Of a stretch of DNA of 64,000 bases, positions 1-8,023 are shown one piece after another (within the stretch, counting starts at the first letter, position 1; each line of letters starts with the position of its first letter). The notes beneath the pieces were generated by a model. That model was not told the DNA's origin and searched no databases. It saw only the letters and a list, made by a program, of their open reading frames with translations. The translations under genes were made by a program, and so were the position numbers. The DNA is from Bacteroidales bacterium (GTDB lineage: Bacteria > Bacteroidota > Bacteroidia > Bacteroidales > VadinHA17): contig JARGFQ010000005.1 in the NCBI GenBank assembly GCA_029210565.1, positions 101,045 through 165,044 on the forward strand, in the 5' to 3' direction.

Positions 1-78
1 CCCCTGCATTCCGGCCCTTTCGCTAAGTCAGCCCACCGGGCTGACTTTTGGCGCTCGGTCCTGCCATCCGGGCATAAT
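1..78. repeat. Palindromic intergenic repeat, copy 1 (cut by window start)
   Basis: These 78 bases recur at 161-238, with a 160-bp period. The copy holds the same 10-bp perfect stem with a 3-nt loop (AAGTCAGCCC, ACC, GGGCTGACTT) as copy 2. Its left end, which should include the CCGGATGGC arm seen at 142-150, lies outside the window. It looks like a dispersed REP- or MITE-like element; no coding potential was recognised. Confidence 0.8.
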
Positions 79-140
79 TATCATAATTTATTAATGTAAA
101 GTATATTCTGTTTCAATCAACAATCTGTTTACTCAACTCA

Positions 141-238
141 TCCGGATGGCGGAATTGCCTCCCCTGCATTCCGGCCCTTTCGCTAAGTCAGCCCACCGGG
201 CTGACTTTTGGCGCTCGGTCCTGCCATCCGGGCATAAT
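141..238. repeat. Palindromic intergenic repeat, copy 2 (complete)
   Basis: The 161-238 part matches 1-78. Short terminal arms CCGGATGGC (142-150) and GCCATCCGG (223-231) are inverted copies of each other. A 10-bp perfect stem (185-194 with 198-207, 3-nt loop) sits in the middle. Terminal inverted arms plus a strong internal hairpin are typical of small non-autonomous or REP-like repeats, but no transposase is present in the window. Confidence 0.8.
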
Positions 239-318
239 CAGTCGGCAGCCGGCAGTCATCAGCAGGATGCGAAATTAGGATATTTTTTTGAATCCCACAC
301 TACTGCCGACTGCCGACT
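239..318. other. Inverted repeat downstream of dxs
   Basis: CAGTCGGCAG at 239-248 is the exact reverse complement of CTGCCGACTG at 303-312, with 54 nt between. It lies between the repeat at 141-238 and the 3' end of dxs, so it may be a large stem-loop at the end of the dxs transcript or part of the repeat block. The between-arm sequence has a run of seven T. Nothing coding was recognised in 1-318. Confidence 0.5.
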
Positions 319-2220
319 TCAACGTTTGCCCACTGCCTCCAGAATGGCCGCCATTATCCCGGCTGCATCATACCCGCACTCATGCCACAGCTCCTGCTGG
401 GAGCCGTGTTCCACGAAGTAGTCGGGGATGCCCATACGCTTTATCTCCGCAGTATAGCCGTGATCTGCTGCAAACTCCAGCAAGGCGCTGCCAAAGCCTC
501 CCTTGATCACGCCGTCTTCCACGGTGATGATCTTGCAGAAACGCTTCATCACCTCATGAAGCACCTCCTCATCAATCGGATTGGCGAAGCGCATGTCATA
601 GTGCATCACCGAGATGCCCCTCTCGCGCAGCACGGATGCTGCCTCAACCACAAAGTTACCCGGATGGCCTATGCTAAGCACTGCTATGTCACTGCCCTCA
701 CTGATGAGACGGGCCCGGCCCACCGGGATCTCTGAGAAAGGTTGCTGCCATTCGCATATCACTCCTGCACCCCGGGGATAGCGTATGCTGAATGGTCCCT
801 TCACGCTGTCCAGCTGTGCGGTATACATCATGTTACGCAGCTCCAGCTCGTCCATGGGAGCGGCAGTGATCATGCCGGGTATGTTGCGCATGAAGGCAAT
901 ATCGAAGAAGCCGTGATGTGTTGCTCCGTCACTGCCCACCAGGCCTCCGCGGTCGAGGCAGAAGATCACCTTCAGTCCCTGTATGGCCACGTCGTGCACC
1001 ACCTGGTCATAGGCACGCTGCATGAATGATGAGTAGATATTACAATAGGGGATCATGCCGTTGGCAGCCATGCCGGCAGAGAAGGTCACCGCATGCTGTT
1101 CGCAGATGCCCACATCAAAGGCCCTGCCGGGCATCTCCTTCATCATAATGTTAAGTGAACATCCGGTAGGCATAGCCGGGGTGACGCCCACTATCTTATC
1201 ATTCTGCCGTGCCAGCTCCAGGACAGTGTGACCGAACACATCCTGGTAGAGGGGGTGTTTGGCACAGTTGACCGGTATTATCAGTTCACCGGTGCATTTG
1301 TCGAACTTACCGGGGGCATGAAACACGGTCTGCAGCTCTTCTGCCCTGGGGAACCCTTTTCCCTTTACGGTGACACAATGTAGGATCTTGGGTCCGGGGA
1401 TGGTCCTGAGGTCTTCGAGAACCCGGGTCAGGTGAAGCACATCATGACCGTCGATAGGACCGAAATACCTGAATTTGAGTGCCTCAAACAGGTTACTCTG
1501 CTCAAGCACGGTACCCTTGATACCACCCTCTATCTGTGAGGCAAGTATCCGTGCCCTGGTGCCTACCCGCCGGTAACGGCCAAGGAGACGCCAGACCTTA
1601 TCCTTGAACCTGTTGTAGGTACGGCTGGTGGTGATGTCGAGGAGATACTCCTTGAGAGCCCCAACGCTGGCATCTATCGAAATATTATTGTCATTGAGGA
1701 TCACCAGAAGGTCAGCCTTCTCGTTCCCGGCGTTATTCAGTCCTTCGAATGCCAGTCCTGCCTGCAGGGCGCCGTCGCCAATTACGGCCACCACCTTGCG
1801 TTTTTCGCCTTTAGTCTGTGCGGCCACCGCCATGCCAAGGGCTGCGGAGATGGAGGTCGAGGAGTGTCCTACTCCGAAGGCGTCATATTCACTCTCGGCC
1901 ATGCGCGGGAAGCCGCTGATGCCCCTGTACTTGCGGTTTGTATGAAACTGTGCCTTGCGTCCCGTAAGGATCTTGTGTCCGTAGGCCTGATGTCCGACAT
2001 CCCAGACTATCTTGTCATAGGGGGTTTTATAGACATAATGGAGGGCAACGGTAAGCTCTACCACCCCGAGGCTTGCGCCGAAATGACCGGGGTTGTTGCT
2101 TACCTCGTCAATGATATGTTGCCTGAGCTCGTCACTGAGTCGCACCAGGTCAAGCCTGTCGAGCTTTCTGAGGTCCTCAGGAGTGTTGATTCCATCAAGC
2201 AGCCGATCTTTTTCTGACAT
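319..2220 (-). CDS. dxs: 1-deoxy-D-xylulose-5-phosphate synthase
   Basis: DXS condenses pyruvate and glyceraldehyde 3-phosphate, with thiamine diphosphate, to 1-deoxy-D-xylulose 5-phosphate, the first step of the methylerythritol phosphate route to isoprenoids. The 633-residue product has the family's normal length. Visible marks are WDVGHQAYGHK near residue 73, the thiamine-binding GDGALQAG at 148-155 with NDNN near 176, the central transketolase-like pyrimidine-binding domain with GICEQHAV, and the C-terminal transketolase domain. The start ATG is followed by the usual short N-terminal helix region. It is transcribed alone, divergent from the OmpA-like gene, from a good Bacteroidota -7 box at 2246-2253. 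Assignment is firm. Confidence 0.97.
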   Translation of the reverse strand: MSEKDRLLDGINTPEDLRKLDRLDLVRLSDELRQHIIDEVSNNPGHFGASLGVVELTVALHYVYKTPYDKIVWDVGHQAYGHKILTGRKAQFHTNRKYRGISGFPRMAESEYDAFGVGHSSTSISAALGMAVAAQTKGEKRKVVAVIGDGALQAGLAFEGLNNAGNEKADLLVILNDNNISIDASVGALKEYLLDITTSRTYNRFKDKVWRLLGRYRRVGTRARILASQIEGGIKGTVLEQSNLFEALKFRYFGPIDGHDVLHLTRVLEDLRTIPGPKILHCVTVKGKGFPRAEELQTVFHAPGKFDKCTGELIIPVNCAKHPLYQDVFGHTVLELARQNDKIVGVTPAMPTGCSLNIMMKEMPGRAFDVGICEQHAVTFSAGMAANGMIPYCNIYSSFMQRAYDQVVHDVAIQGLKVIFCLDRGGLVGSDGATHHGFFDIAFMRNIPGMITAAPMDELELRNMMYTAQLDSVKGPFSIRYPRGAGVICEWQQPFSEIPVGRARLISEGSDIAVLSIGHPGNFVVEAASVLRERGISVMHYDMRFANPIDEEVLHEVMKRFCKIITVEDGVIKGGFGSALLEFAADHGYTAEIKRMGIPDYFVEHGSQQELWHECGYDAAGIMAAILEAVGKR

Positions 2221-2245
2221 CAGTTAAAGGTAACAAAAGACCGGG

Positions 2246-2253
2246 CAAAGATA
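2246..2253 (-). promoter_or_regulatory. Predicted -7 box of dxs
   Basis: On the minus strand this reads TATCTTTG, a full match to the Bacteroidota TAnnTTTG -7 element, 25 bases upstream of the dxs start codon. A T-rich stretch (TTTTTC) lies a little over 20 bases further upstream in place of a clear TTTG -33 box. The implied leader is about 20 nt. Confidence 0.6.
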
Positions 2254-2403
2254 CTCATATTTTGATTTTTGTGAAAAATGAGAATTGCCCGGGGAAGCTT
2301 GTAAAAAATCTGCATTGTTAATTAATCATTATGTTTTCAATAACATGTTTTCTCATTTATTGTTTAATTCGCAGACGGTGTGTAGAAAAAAAACAGACAG
2401 GTC

Positions 2404-3417
2404 ATGAACAGGCTAAATCTTATTTTTCCGGTCGTGATGATACTCTTGCTTTCAGTCTCATGTGTTACCGGCAAGAGGTACAACACGTTGAACGACAAGA
2501 GTCTCATGCTATTGTCGGAGCGTGACTCGCTCAAGGCAGAGAACATCTGGCTCTCCATGTCGAACAGGGAGCTGACGACGCGTTCAATGCAGCTCACCGA
2601 CGATGCTGAGAGGCTGACGGAGGAGCTTGGGGAGGTCCGCACAGAGCTGACGCAAAGGAGGGAGGAGCTGGGCAGTCTCTCGGCGAGGTATGACGAGCTG
2701 CAGAGGGCGGGGCAGGAGCTGGCGGCCGGGAAGGCGCAGGAGACGCAGCGGCTGCTGGCGGAGCTGCGGCAGGCGCAGGCTGAGCTTCAGCAGAAGGAGA
2801 ATCTGATGCGCGACCTGGAGATAAACCTGGACACGAAGAAGGCCACCCTTGAGGAGCTCACCTATGAGCTTGAGAGGCGCAATGCCAGGCTGACGGAGCT
2901 TGAGAAGATGCTTGATGCGCAGCAGCAGGCGGTGAAGGAGCTCAAGGAGAAGGTGTCTGATGCGCTGTTCGGCTTTGAGAACAACGGACTCACCGTCACC
3001 ATGAAGAACGGGCAGGTGTATGTCTCCATGGATGACAAGCTGCTGTTCAGGACAGGCAGCTACGAGATAGACGCCAACGGGCGCACGGTGCTGCGCAAGC
3101 TTGGAGCGCTCCTCGAAAAGAACCCCGACATCACCATCACCATCGAGGGCCATACCGACGATGTGCCTTACAGGGCGGCACCTGGTCAGCAGATACTTGA
3201 CAACTGGGACCTGAGCGTCAAGAGGGCAACGACGGTGGTCAGGGTGCTAACTAACGACACCAATATCAACCCCAAACGCCTGGTTGCTTCAGGCAGGAGC
3301 GAGTACATGCCCGTAGATACAAGGAAGACTGCTGACTCGCGGCAGAAGAACAGGAGGACGGAGATCATTCTTACGCCTGATCTCACCGCCCTTTATGATG
3401 TGCTTGAGAGCTACTGA
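2404..3417 (+). CDS. OmpA family peptidoglycan-associated lipoprotein with coiled coil
   Basis: This 337-residue envelope protein likely ties the outer membrane to peptidoglycan. It starts with a lipoprotein signal whose lipobox ends at Cys20 (SVSC). Residues about 40-185 are highly charged, rich in Glu, Leu, Gln and Arg, and predicted to be a long coiled coil. The C-terminal 130 residues are an OmpA domain with TIEGHTDD, then NWDLSVKRA, and RRTEI near the end, the residues that contact diaminopimelate in this family. The coiled coil resembles other Bacteroidota OmpA-like spacer lipoproteins. Its stop overlaps the convergent STN gene by 7 bp. The precise role in the cell is unknown. Confidence 0.88.
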   Translation: MNRLNLIFPVVMILLLSVSCVTGKRYNTLNDKSLMLLSERDSLKAENIWLSMSNRELTTRSMQLTDDAERLTEELGEVRTELTQRREELGSLSARYDELQRAGQELAAGKAQETQRLLAELRQAQAELQQKENLMRDLEINLDTKKATLEELTYELERRNARLTELEKMLDAQQQAVKELKEKVSDALFGFENNGLTVTMKNGQVYVSMDDKLLFRTGSYEIDANGRTVLRKLGALLEKNPDITITIEGHTDDVPYRAAPGQQILDNWDLSVKRATTVVRVLTNDTNINPKRLVASGRSEYMPVDTRKTADSRQKNRRTEIILTPDLTALYDVLESY

Positions 3418-4970
3418 GGAGAATCCTGACCGGCGAATTCACCAAGTCGTATCTGCAGCCGTTGCAGTGCTTCAACAAGATCCTCTTCGGGCTTGAGAAA
3501 ATCGAAGCCTTTCCAGAATCCGGCATCATAACCGGTAATGGTATTTGAGAATACCGAATATGCCGGGGCCAGCTCATCATGATCGAAGCGTACGACACCG
3601 GTTGTACGGTGGTCTGTTACTGCCAGCTCAAAAAATATGTTGAATCGGCTGCTGAAAAGCTTCTTCCTGCCTCTGGCCATGAAGCCCAGGTCTCCCCTTA
3701 CGTGTGACAGGAAGTATCGTCCGTCAACATAGCGGTAGCGGGTCCTGTACCTGACATATTCCGGCTTCATGGAATAGGAACGGGGCAGCCTGCTTACATA
3801 TGATGTGGCTGTCCGGTCAATATAGAGAGGGTTGATCTCAAAATCGGCAAGCATGACGGCATAGCTCTCGACGTTGATATAGATGTCGCCCTGCATAAGC
3901 GGTTCAGTGACATCTTCCCTCTGGCAGAAGGATATCACAAATGCCGACTGGTCATCTATTGTGACTATATCTGTCAGATGGTAATCATAGGAATTGAATG
4001 ATGCGGGGTCAAGAAAATCGAACAGGTTTCTCATGCCATCGAGTGTGAGTGTTGCACTCAGTCCTGCCTTAAGCCTGACGGCCAGGGTATCCTTTACCTC
4101 CAGGTTCTCAATCTTACGGCTGCGAAGCACCTTAATCTGGTCGTTCTGCAGTGATCTTGCATAGGGGCTCTTGTAAATCTGCACCACAGCTTCGGAATAT
4201 ACCTGCGGCTCCTTCTTTCTGTAGACCCCTTCGCGGTAGAATCCTGTAAGGAGGGCCGGCGTGGTTCCGTAGTTGGAGGCTACGGAAGAGATGGTTTTCC
4301 TGATGATCAGGCGAGGGTCCTGGGCCCTGATGATTATCTCCGGGATGGGGATATAGTCTCTCTCCATGCTGATGGTCAGGATATTGCCCGTAAGGCTCCT
4401 GACCGGTAACAGCCTGTTGACATAACCAACGTATGATACTGATAATGTGTCTTCAAGAAACTGGCTATTCAGCCTCAGGATGAAGTCACCGTTGAAGTTT
4501 GTCACCGTACCTCTCCCGTGATGGCTGATACCTATGGTAGCATAGGGCAGTGGTTCAGCACTCTCTGCATCGGTTACCCTTCCGCTGATAAAGATCTCTG
4601 CCGGGGTAGCATCATATGCCTGACCGGTATCAGGCGTGACGGCAGCCTCGCGATACAGGATGATGTGCTTGCCTATCACTGAGACTTTGACGTCAGGGTC
4701 ATTCGACACCGAATCCAGCAGCTCCCTGAGCGGCATATCATAGGAGGGAAGTGAAAAGGACCTGTCTGAGCTTATTATCCGGGAGTCATAGGTAAAGAGG
4801 TAACCGGTAAGTCTGCTTACCTCGCTGAGTGCCTTTGAGACCCTGATGCTGTTGCCGGGCAGCCGGATCTCTCTATCAAGGATGTTATCCTGAGCGAACA
4901 GCTGTAACGGCAGCAAAAGCAGGGCGGCAACCGCGATCCCCCTGTTCCTCACTGAACCTGTCGGCCACAT
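3411..4970 (-). CDS. STN and CarboxypepD_reg-like domain protein without TonB barrel
   Basis: The 519-residue product has a signal peptide (about 1-27), an STN (secretin and TonB N-terminus) domain at about 28-105, a CarboxypepD_reg-like beta-sandwich at about 128-210 (ISGRVTDAESAEPLPYATI), and a C-terminal region of about 300 residues that is clearly related to the same region of the protein at 6607-7911 (shared TGFYRE, the KSPY/KAPY block, VTIDDQ versus VVIDDR, and YAV). STN domains normally sit at the N terminus of TonB receptors and touch a FecR anti-sigma factor. Here no 22-strand barrel follows. The gene lies 6 bp after fecR and is the last of the sigma operon. It may be the signal input to FecR, but this is inference. 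Confidence 0.8.
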   Translation of the reverse strand: MWPTGSVRNRGIAVAALLLLPLQLFAQDNILDREIRLPGNSIRVSKALSEVSRLTGYLFTYDSRIISSDRSFSLPSYDMPLRELLDSVSNDPDVKVSVIGKHIILYREAAVTPDTGQAYDATPAEIFISGRVTDAESAEPLPYATIGISHHGRGTVTNFNGDFILRLNSQFLEDTLSVSYVGYVNRLLPVRSLTGNILTISMERDYIPIPEIIIRAQDPRLIIRKTISSVASNYGTTPALLTGFYREGVYRKKEPQVYSEAVVQIYKSPYARSLQNDQIKVLRSRKIENLEVKDTLAVRLKAGLSATLTLDGMRNLFDFLDPASFNSYDYHLTDIVTIDDQSAFVISFCQREDVTEPLMQGDIYINVESYAVMLADFEINPLYIDRTATSYVSRLPRSYSMKPEYVRYRTRYRYVDGRYFLSHVRGDLGFMARGRKKLFSSRFNIFFELAVTDHRTTGVVRFDHDELAPAYSVFSNTITGYDAGFWKGFDFLKPEEDLVEALQRLQIRLGEFAGQDSPQ

Positions 4971-4976
4971 CGGTTT

Positions 4977-5963
4977 TTACCGTACCTGTCCGGGATAAAG
5001 CCTGTAAACACCTTCTTCCCTGACAGAATGAAGGTTAAAGGTAGTGCAAATAACCTTAATAATTGTATCATGGGGCTGATCCACAAAGGGGGATGTCAGC
5101 CGGTAGTCGTTGATGACCGGGTCTGCGGCCACGATATTTATGTTGAATGTACGTTTGAGATCTGCGAAGACCGTCTCCAGTCTCTCCCCGTCAAAGATGA
5201 GCATGTCGGTGTGCCATGAGAGGTAGTTGGCATCTGTGTTGACTGCCTGTGATGAGCCCCTGTCTGAGATCCGTCCGACGAACTGAGGTTCCAGCGTCAC
5301 ATTTTGTTCTCCGTCTTTACTGGAGAGCATCACACTGCCGGATTCTACATAGACCTCAACTTCGTTGTTGCCGTTGTCAGTCATGACGCTGAATGAGGTA
5401 CCCACCACTTTGACGCTGGCATTGCCGGCATCAATGATGAAGGGGCGTGATGAGTCGGGGGCGATATCAAAAAAAGCTTCCCCTGCAAGCGAAACCGTCC
5501 GGCTGTCGCCGCGGAAATTTTCCGGGTATGTCAGCCTGCTGTCACGGTTCAGATATGCTTTGCTTCCGTCACTGAGCAGTACCTCAATATTCTTTTCATC
5601 GGACCCTGATGAGACAGTGATCTTTTCCGGACCTGCCACCTTGAAAAACAGCCATCCCAGTCCTGTCACGATGATGACCGTAGCAGCTATCCTTACAAAG
5701 GAGTGCATGAATGACATCCCGTTTAGGGTTATGACCGGTGAGTCTGTTTCTATCCTCCGGTTCAGCTTCTCCCATGCTTTGTCAACGTCAATTATTTCGT
5801 CATCAATGTTTTTAAGGTCATCCCACTTTTTCATTATATCATTGTCCTCATTAATTAGGATACGGGCAGCCTCTTCGTCTGCCGTGTTCTCACCAGAGAG
5901 CCACGCGGCTGCGTCAGCCCAATCCTGTTCTGACATTTTTTCTGTTTTATTTATCTTTTTCAT
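4977..5963 (-). CDS. FecR family anti-sigma factor
   Basis: This inner-membrane anti-sigma factor of 328 residues should bind and control the ECF sigma factor encoded just upstream. Residues 1-85 are a cytoplasmic region with the short SEQDWADAAAWLSGE motif typical of the FecR N terminus, residues about 88-109 form one membrane helix, and about 115-215 form the periplasmic FecR domain (SDGSKAYLNRDSRL, GEAFFDI, GTSFSV). The C-terminal DUF4974-type segment (DLKRTFNINI) follows, as in Bacteroidota FecR proteins. The ATG follows a 23-bp spacer and then the 73-nt hairpin element at 5987-6059, which fills nearly the whole gap to the sigma gene. Confidence 0.92.
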   Translation of the reverse strand: MKKINKTEKMSEQDWADAAAWLSGENTADEEAARILINEDNDIMKKWDDLKNIDDEIIDVDKAWEKLNRRIETDSPVITLNGMSFMHSFVRIAATVIIVTGLGWLFFKVAGPEKITVSSGSDEKNIEVLLSDGSKAYLNRDSRLTYPENFRGDSRTVSLAGEAFFDIAPDSSRPFIIDAGNASVKVVGTSFSVMTDNGNNEVEVYVESGSVMLSSKDGEQNVTLEPQFVGRISDRGSSQAVNTDANYLSWHTDMLIFDGERLETVFADLKRTFNINIVAADPVINDYRLTSPFVDQPHDTIIKVICTTFNLHSVREEGVYRLYPGQVR

Positions 5964-5986
5964 TCGTTTATTAAAATCATTTCATC

Positions 5987-6059
5987 GGTCGAATGGAACT
6001 TGCATGAAATATAATAATCAAATTCTTTTGTAAGCATGAACTCATGCAAGTTTCATTGC
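5987..6059 (-). repeat. 73-nt hairpin element, copy A, in the fecR leader
   Basis: On the minus strand the element begins GCAATGAAACTTGCATGAG and ends TTCCATTCGACC. Its two arms form a 15-bp stem with one A-C mismatch and a loop of a little under 40 nt. The same-length element recurs at 13254-13326 upstream of pyrH, about 58 of 73 bases identical by hand count, with both arms and a loop block CAAAAGAA(A/T)TTGATTAT kept. It provides the stop codon of the sigma gene (6053-6055) and ends 23 bp before the fecR start. It could be a regulatory RNA structure or a small mobile repeat. Confidence 0.75.
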
Positions 6060-6589
6060 TCTGCCAATGCTTTTCTGAATTCCCTCAGTGCCTTGCCCAT
6101 GTCTGCTTCAACCGTCTTTACGTTAACCGATAGCTTCTCGGCTATCTCATTGTATTTCAGTCCTTCGAACCTGCTCATTCTGAATATCATCCTGCATCTT
6201 TCAGGCAGCCGTTCGAGCACTACGGTAATCCTTTCCTGGAGTTCGCTGTAGTATATCGCTTCGGTCACCGGTTCTGATGCATTTAGGGTTACGGCAGCGA
6301 CCTCGCCGGCATGCCGGCTGACAACCTGCTGATGCTCAATATAATGGAGCGACCTGTTGTGCGCCGAGCGGAAGAGATATCCGTTCAGTGAGCTTTCAAT
6401 GTTCAGTTTCTCCCGGTCCTGCCACAGCCTGAAAAACAGTTCCTGCACTATCTCTTCAGCCGTATCATAGTCCCTGAGGAGGGTCTTTGCATAACGCACC
6501 AGTGAAACATAGGAGGAGCGGAACAGTTTTTCAAACTCCTGTTTGTCTCCGTTCCTGATCCTCCTTATAATCTCACCGTCATTCTTCAT
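6053..6589 (-). CDS. ECF sigma-70 family RNA polymerase sigma factor
   Basis: This 178-residue sigma factor of the Bacteroidota RpoE/FecI-like type directs RNA polymerase to the promoters of its regulon when released by FecR. Region 2 is at about 20-90 (FEKLFRSSY, DTAEEIVQELFFRLWQ, YLFRSAHNRSL) and region 4 at about 120-172 (LPERCRMIFRMSRFEGLKYNEIAE, then the recognition helix VNVKTVEADMGKAL). It is preceded by the CarboxypepD_reg-like gene (17-bp gap) and followed by fecR. The last bases and stop codon fall inside the 73-nt repeat element. Confidence 0.93.
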   Translation of the reverse strand: MKNDGEIIRRIRNGDKQEFEKLFRSSYVSLVRYAKTLLRDYDTAEEIVQELFFRLWQDREKLNIESSLNGYLFRSAHNRSLHYIEHQQVVSRHAGEVAAVTLNASEPVTEAIYYSELQERITVVLERLPERCRMIFRMSRFEGLKYNEIAEKLSVNVKTVEADMGKALREFRKALAEQ

Positions 6590-6606
6590 GCGTCCACGGC
6601 CCCGTG

Positions 6607-7911
6607 CTATTCGTTTCTGTCGCTGAATCTGAGTTTTCTGCTCAGTCTCCTGATGGCTGCCTCTATGCTCTGGTCGGGTTCAATTACGTTATAGTCACCC
6701 CAGAACTCAGGATCGGCAAATGCGGCCACCTCCTCGGTGAAGAAGTCGGTTGGGCGGATTCTCTCCCTGGCTGCAAATTTTACAACATCCTCTTCCGTAC
6801 GGTCTGTTATTGCCAGCTCAGACATGGTGGTATAGTTTGTGTTGAAGAGTTTCTTCTTCCAGTTGACTTTGAATTTGACTTCTGCCCTTGAGTGGCTGAA
6901 GTACCATTTGCCATCCATTTCGCGGTAGCGTACGTAGTAGGATGTTATCTCGGGTGTCACCTGCATTCCCATCGGTTTCTTCCTGATGAACATTGAAGCT
7001 GCCAGCTCTTTGTTCTCAAGGTTAAAGGCGAATTCCGCCTGTGCCACGGCGTAGGTCTCTATGTCGATGAAGAGGCGTCCCTGGTAGAGGGGTGTGGTTA
7101 TGAAAGGCTTCTGTAAGAAGTTGATGACATAGTTTGTCCTGTCATCGATGACCACAATGTTTGACAGCTCCAGGTCATACTGGTTGAGTGCCTCCCTGGT
7201 GAGGAAGGTCTCGGGGTTCTTGACCACGTCGAGGTAGAGTGTGGTTGTGGGTCCGCCCTGAAGCTTGAAGAGCACGGTGTCCATCTTCTCCACGTCGTTG
7301 CTCTTTCTGCCCTTGTAGATCCTGACGGCGTCAAAGCGCAGGTCGTTCTGGTAGGGGGCCTTGAAGATCTCCACAGCGGCTTCGCCGATGGAGATGTAGC
7401 TTCGGTTTTTCCTGATGGTTTCACGATAGAACCCGGTCATATCATTGGGCAGTTTGGGATAGTTCTCATCGAAGCGGTCTATGACCTGCAGCATGATCTC
7501 TTCAGGAAGGATGGGTTTTACGATCACCTCCCTTATAGGTATCAGCGCAGTCTCCATCTCTATGACGTTTCGCTGGCCGTTTGTCTTCATCTCTTCGATG
7601 GTCACCACCCTGTTCTTGTAGCCCACATAGGAGACCTCGATGTTCCCGGTCTGATCGTTGTCGACCTTAAGGGTAAACTCGCCGTCAAGGTTTGACACGG
7701 TAGATACATTGCTTCCCTGCACTGCTATTCCTGCGAAAACAAGAGGGACACGTGTCTCTACATCGACCACCCGTCCCCTTATTGTTATCACCTGCTGCTG
7801 TTCCTTCTCCTTCTTGTTCCTGTCAGCGGAGTCGGATGCGCTGGCATCTCCTGCCGTCATTATCAGCAGGAGGGCGGAAGCTATTACTGAGTAAAAGATT
7901 TTTGTTTTCAT
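6607..7911 (-). CDS. CarboxypepD_reg-like domain protein, first gene of the sigma/FecR operon
   Basis: The 434-residue exported protein has a signal peptide (about 1-26), a CarboxypepD_reg-like domain at about 42-125 (ITIRGRVVDVETRVPLVFAG, GEFTLKV, VSYVGYKNR) and a C-terminal region of about 300 residues paralogous to the one at 3411-4970, but it has no STN domain. Such proteins are common in Bacteroidota and their function is not established. It sits first in the operon, ahead of the sigma factor, so sigma and FecR are bracketed by paralogs. A weak -7 match (TATGTTTC) lies in the gap upstream, together with a 7-bp direct repeat ATACCCT at 7972-7985. Confidence 0.8.
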   Translation of the reverse strand: MKTKIFYSVIASALLLIMTAGDASASDSADRNKKEKEQQQVITIRGRVVDVETRVPLVFAGIAVQGSNVSTVSNLDGEFTLKVDNDQTGNIEVSYVGYKNRVVTIEEMKTNGQRNVIEMETALIPIREVIVKPILPEEIMLQVIDRFDENYPKLPNDMTGFYRETIRKNRSYISIGEAAVEIFKAPYQNDLRFDAVRIYKGRKSNDVEKMDTVLFKLQGGPTTTLYLDVVKNPETFLTREALNQYDLELSNIVVIDDRTNYVINFLQKPFITTPLYQGRLFIDIETYAVAQAEFAFNLENKELAASMFIRKKPMGMQVTPEITSYYVRYREMDGKWYFSHSRAEVKFKVNWKKKLFNTNYTTMSELAITDRTEEDVVKFAARERIRPTDFFTEEVAAFADPEFWGDYNVIEPDQSIEAAIRRLSRKLRFSDRNE

Positions 7912-8023
7912 TTTTGCGTTATTTGTTGGTTCCTGATTTCTGATCTTCTTTTCATGAATAAGACCGGAAACATACCCTATACCCTATACATTGAGTAAAA
8001 TAAATTGTTCATTTGCCTCTGCC

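Noticed and set aside
3411..4970. Reading the STN/CarboxypepD_reg gene as a truncated TonB receptor
   Set aside because: The region after the CarboxypepD_reg-like domain aligns along its whole length with the intact protein at 6607-7911, so it is a distinct architecture, not a broken SusC.
7972..7985. Tandem ATACCCT heptamer upstream of the sigma operon as an operator
   Set aside because: Only two full units occur and they are low in complexity; nothing ties them to a regulator.
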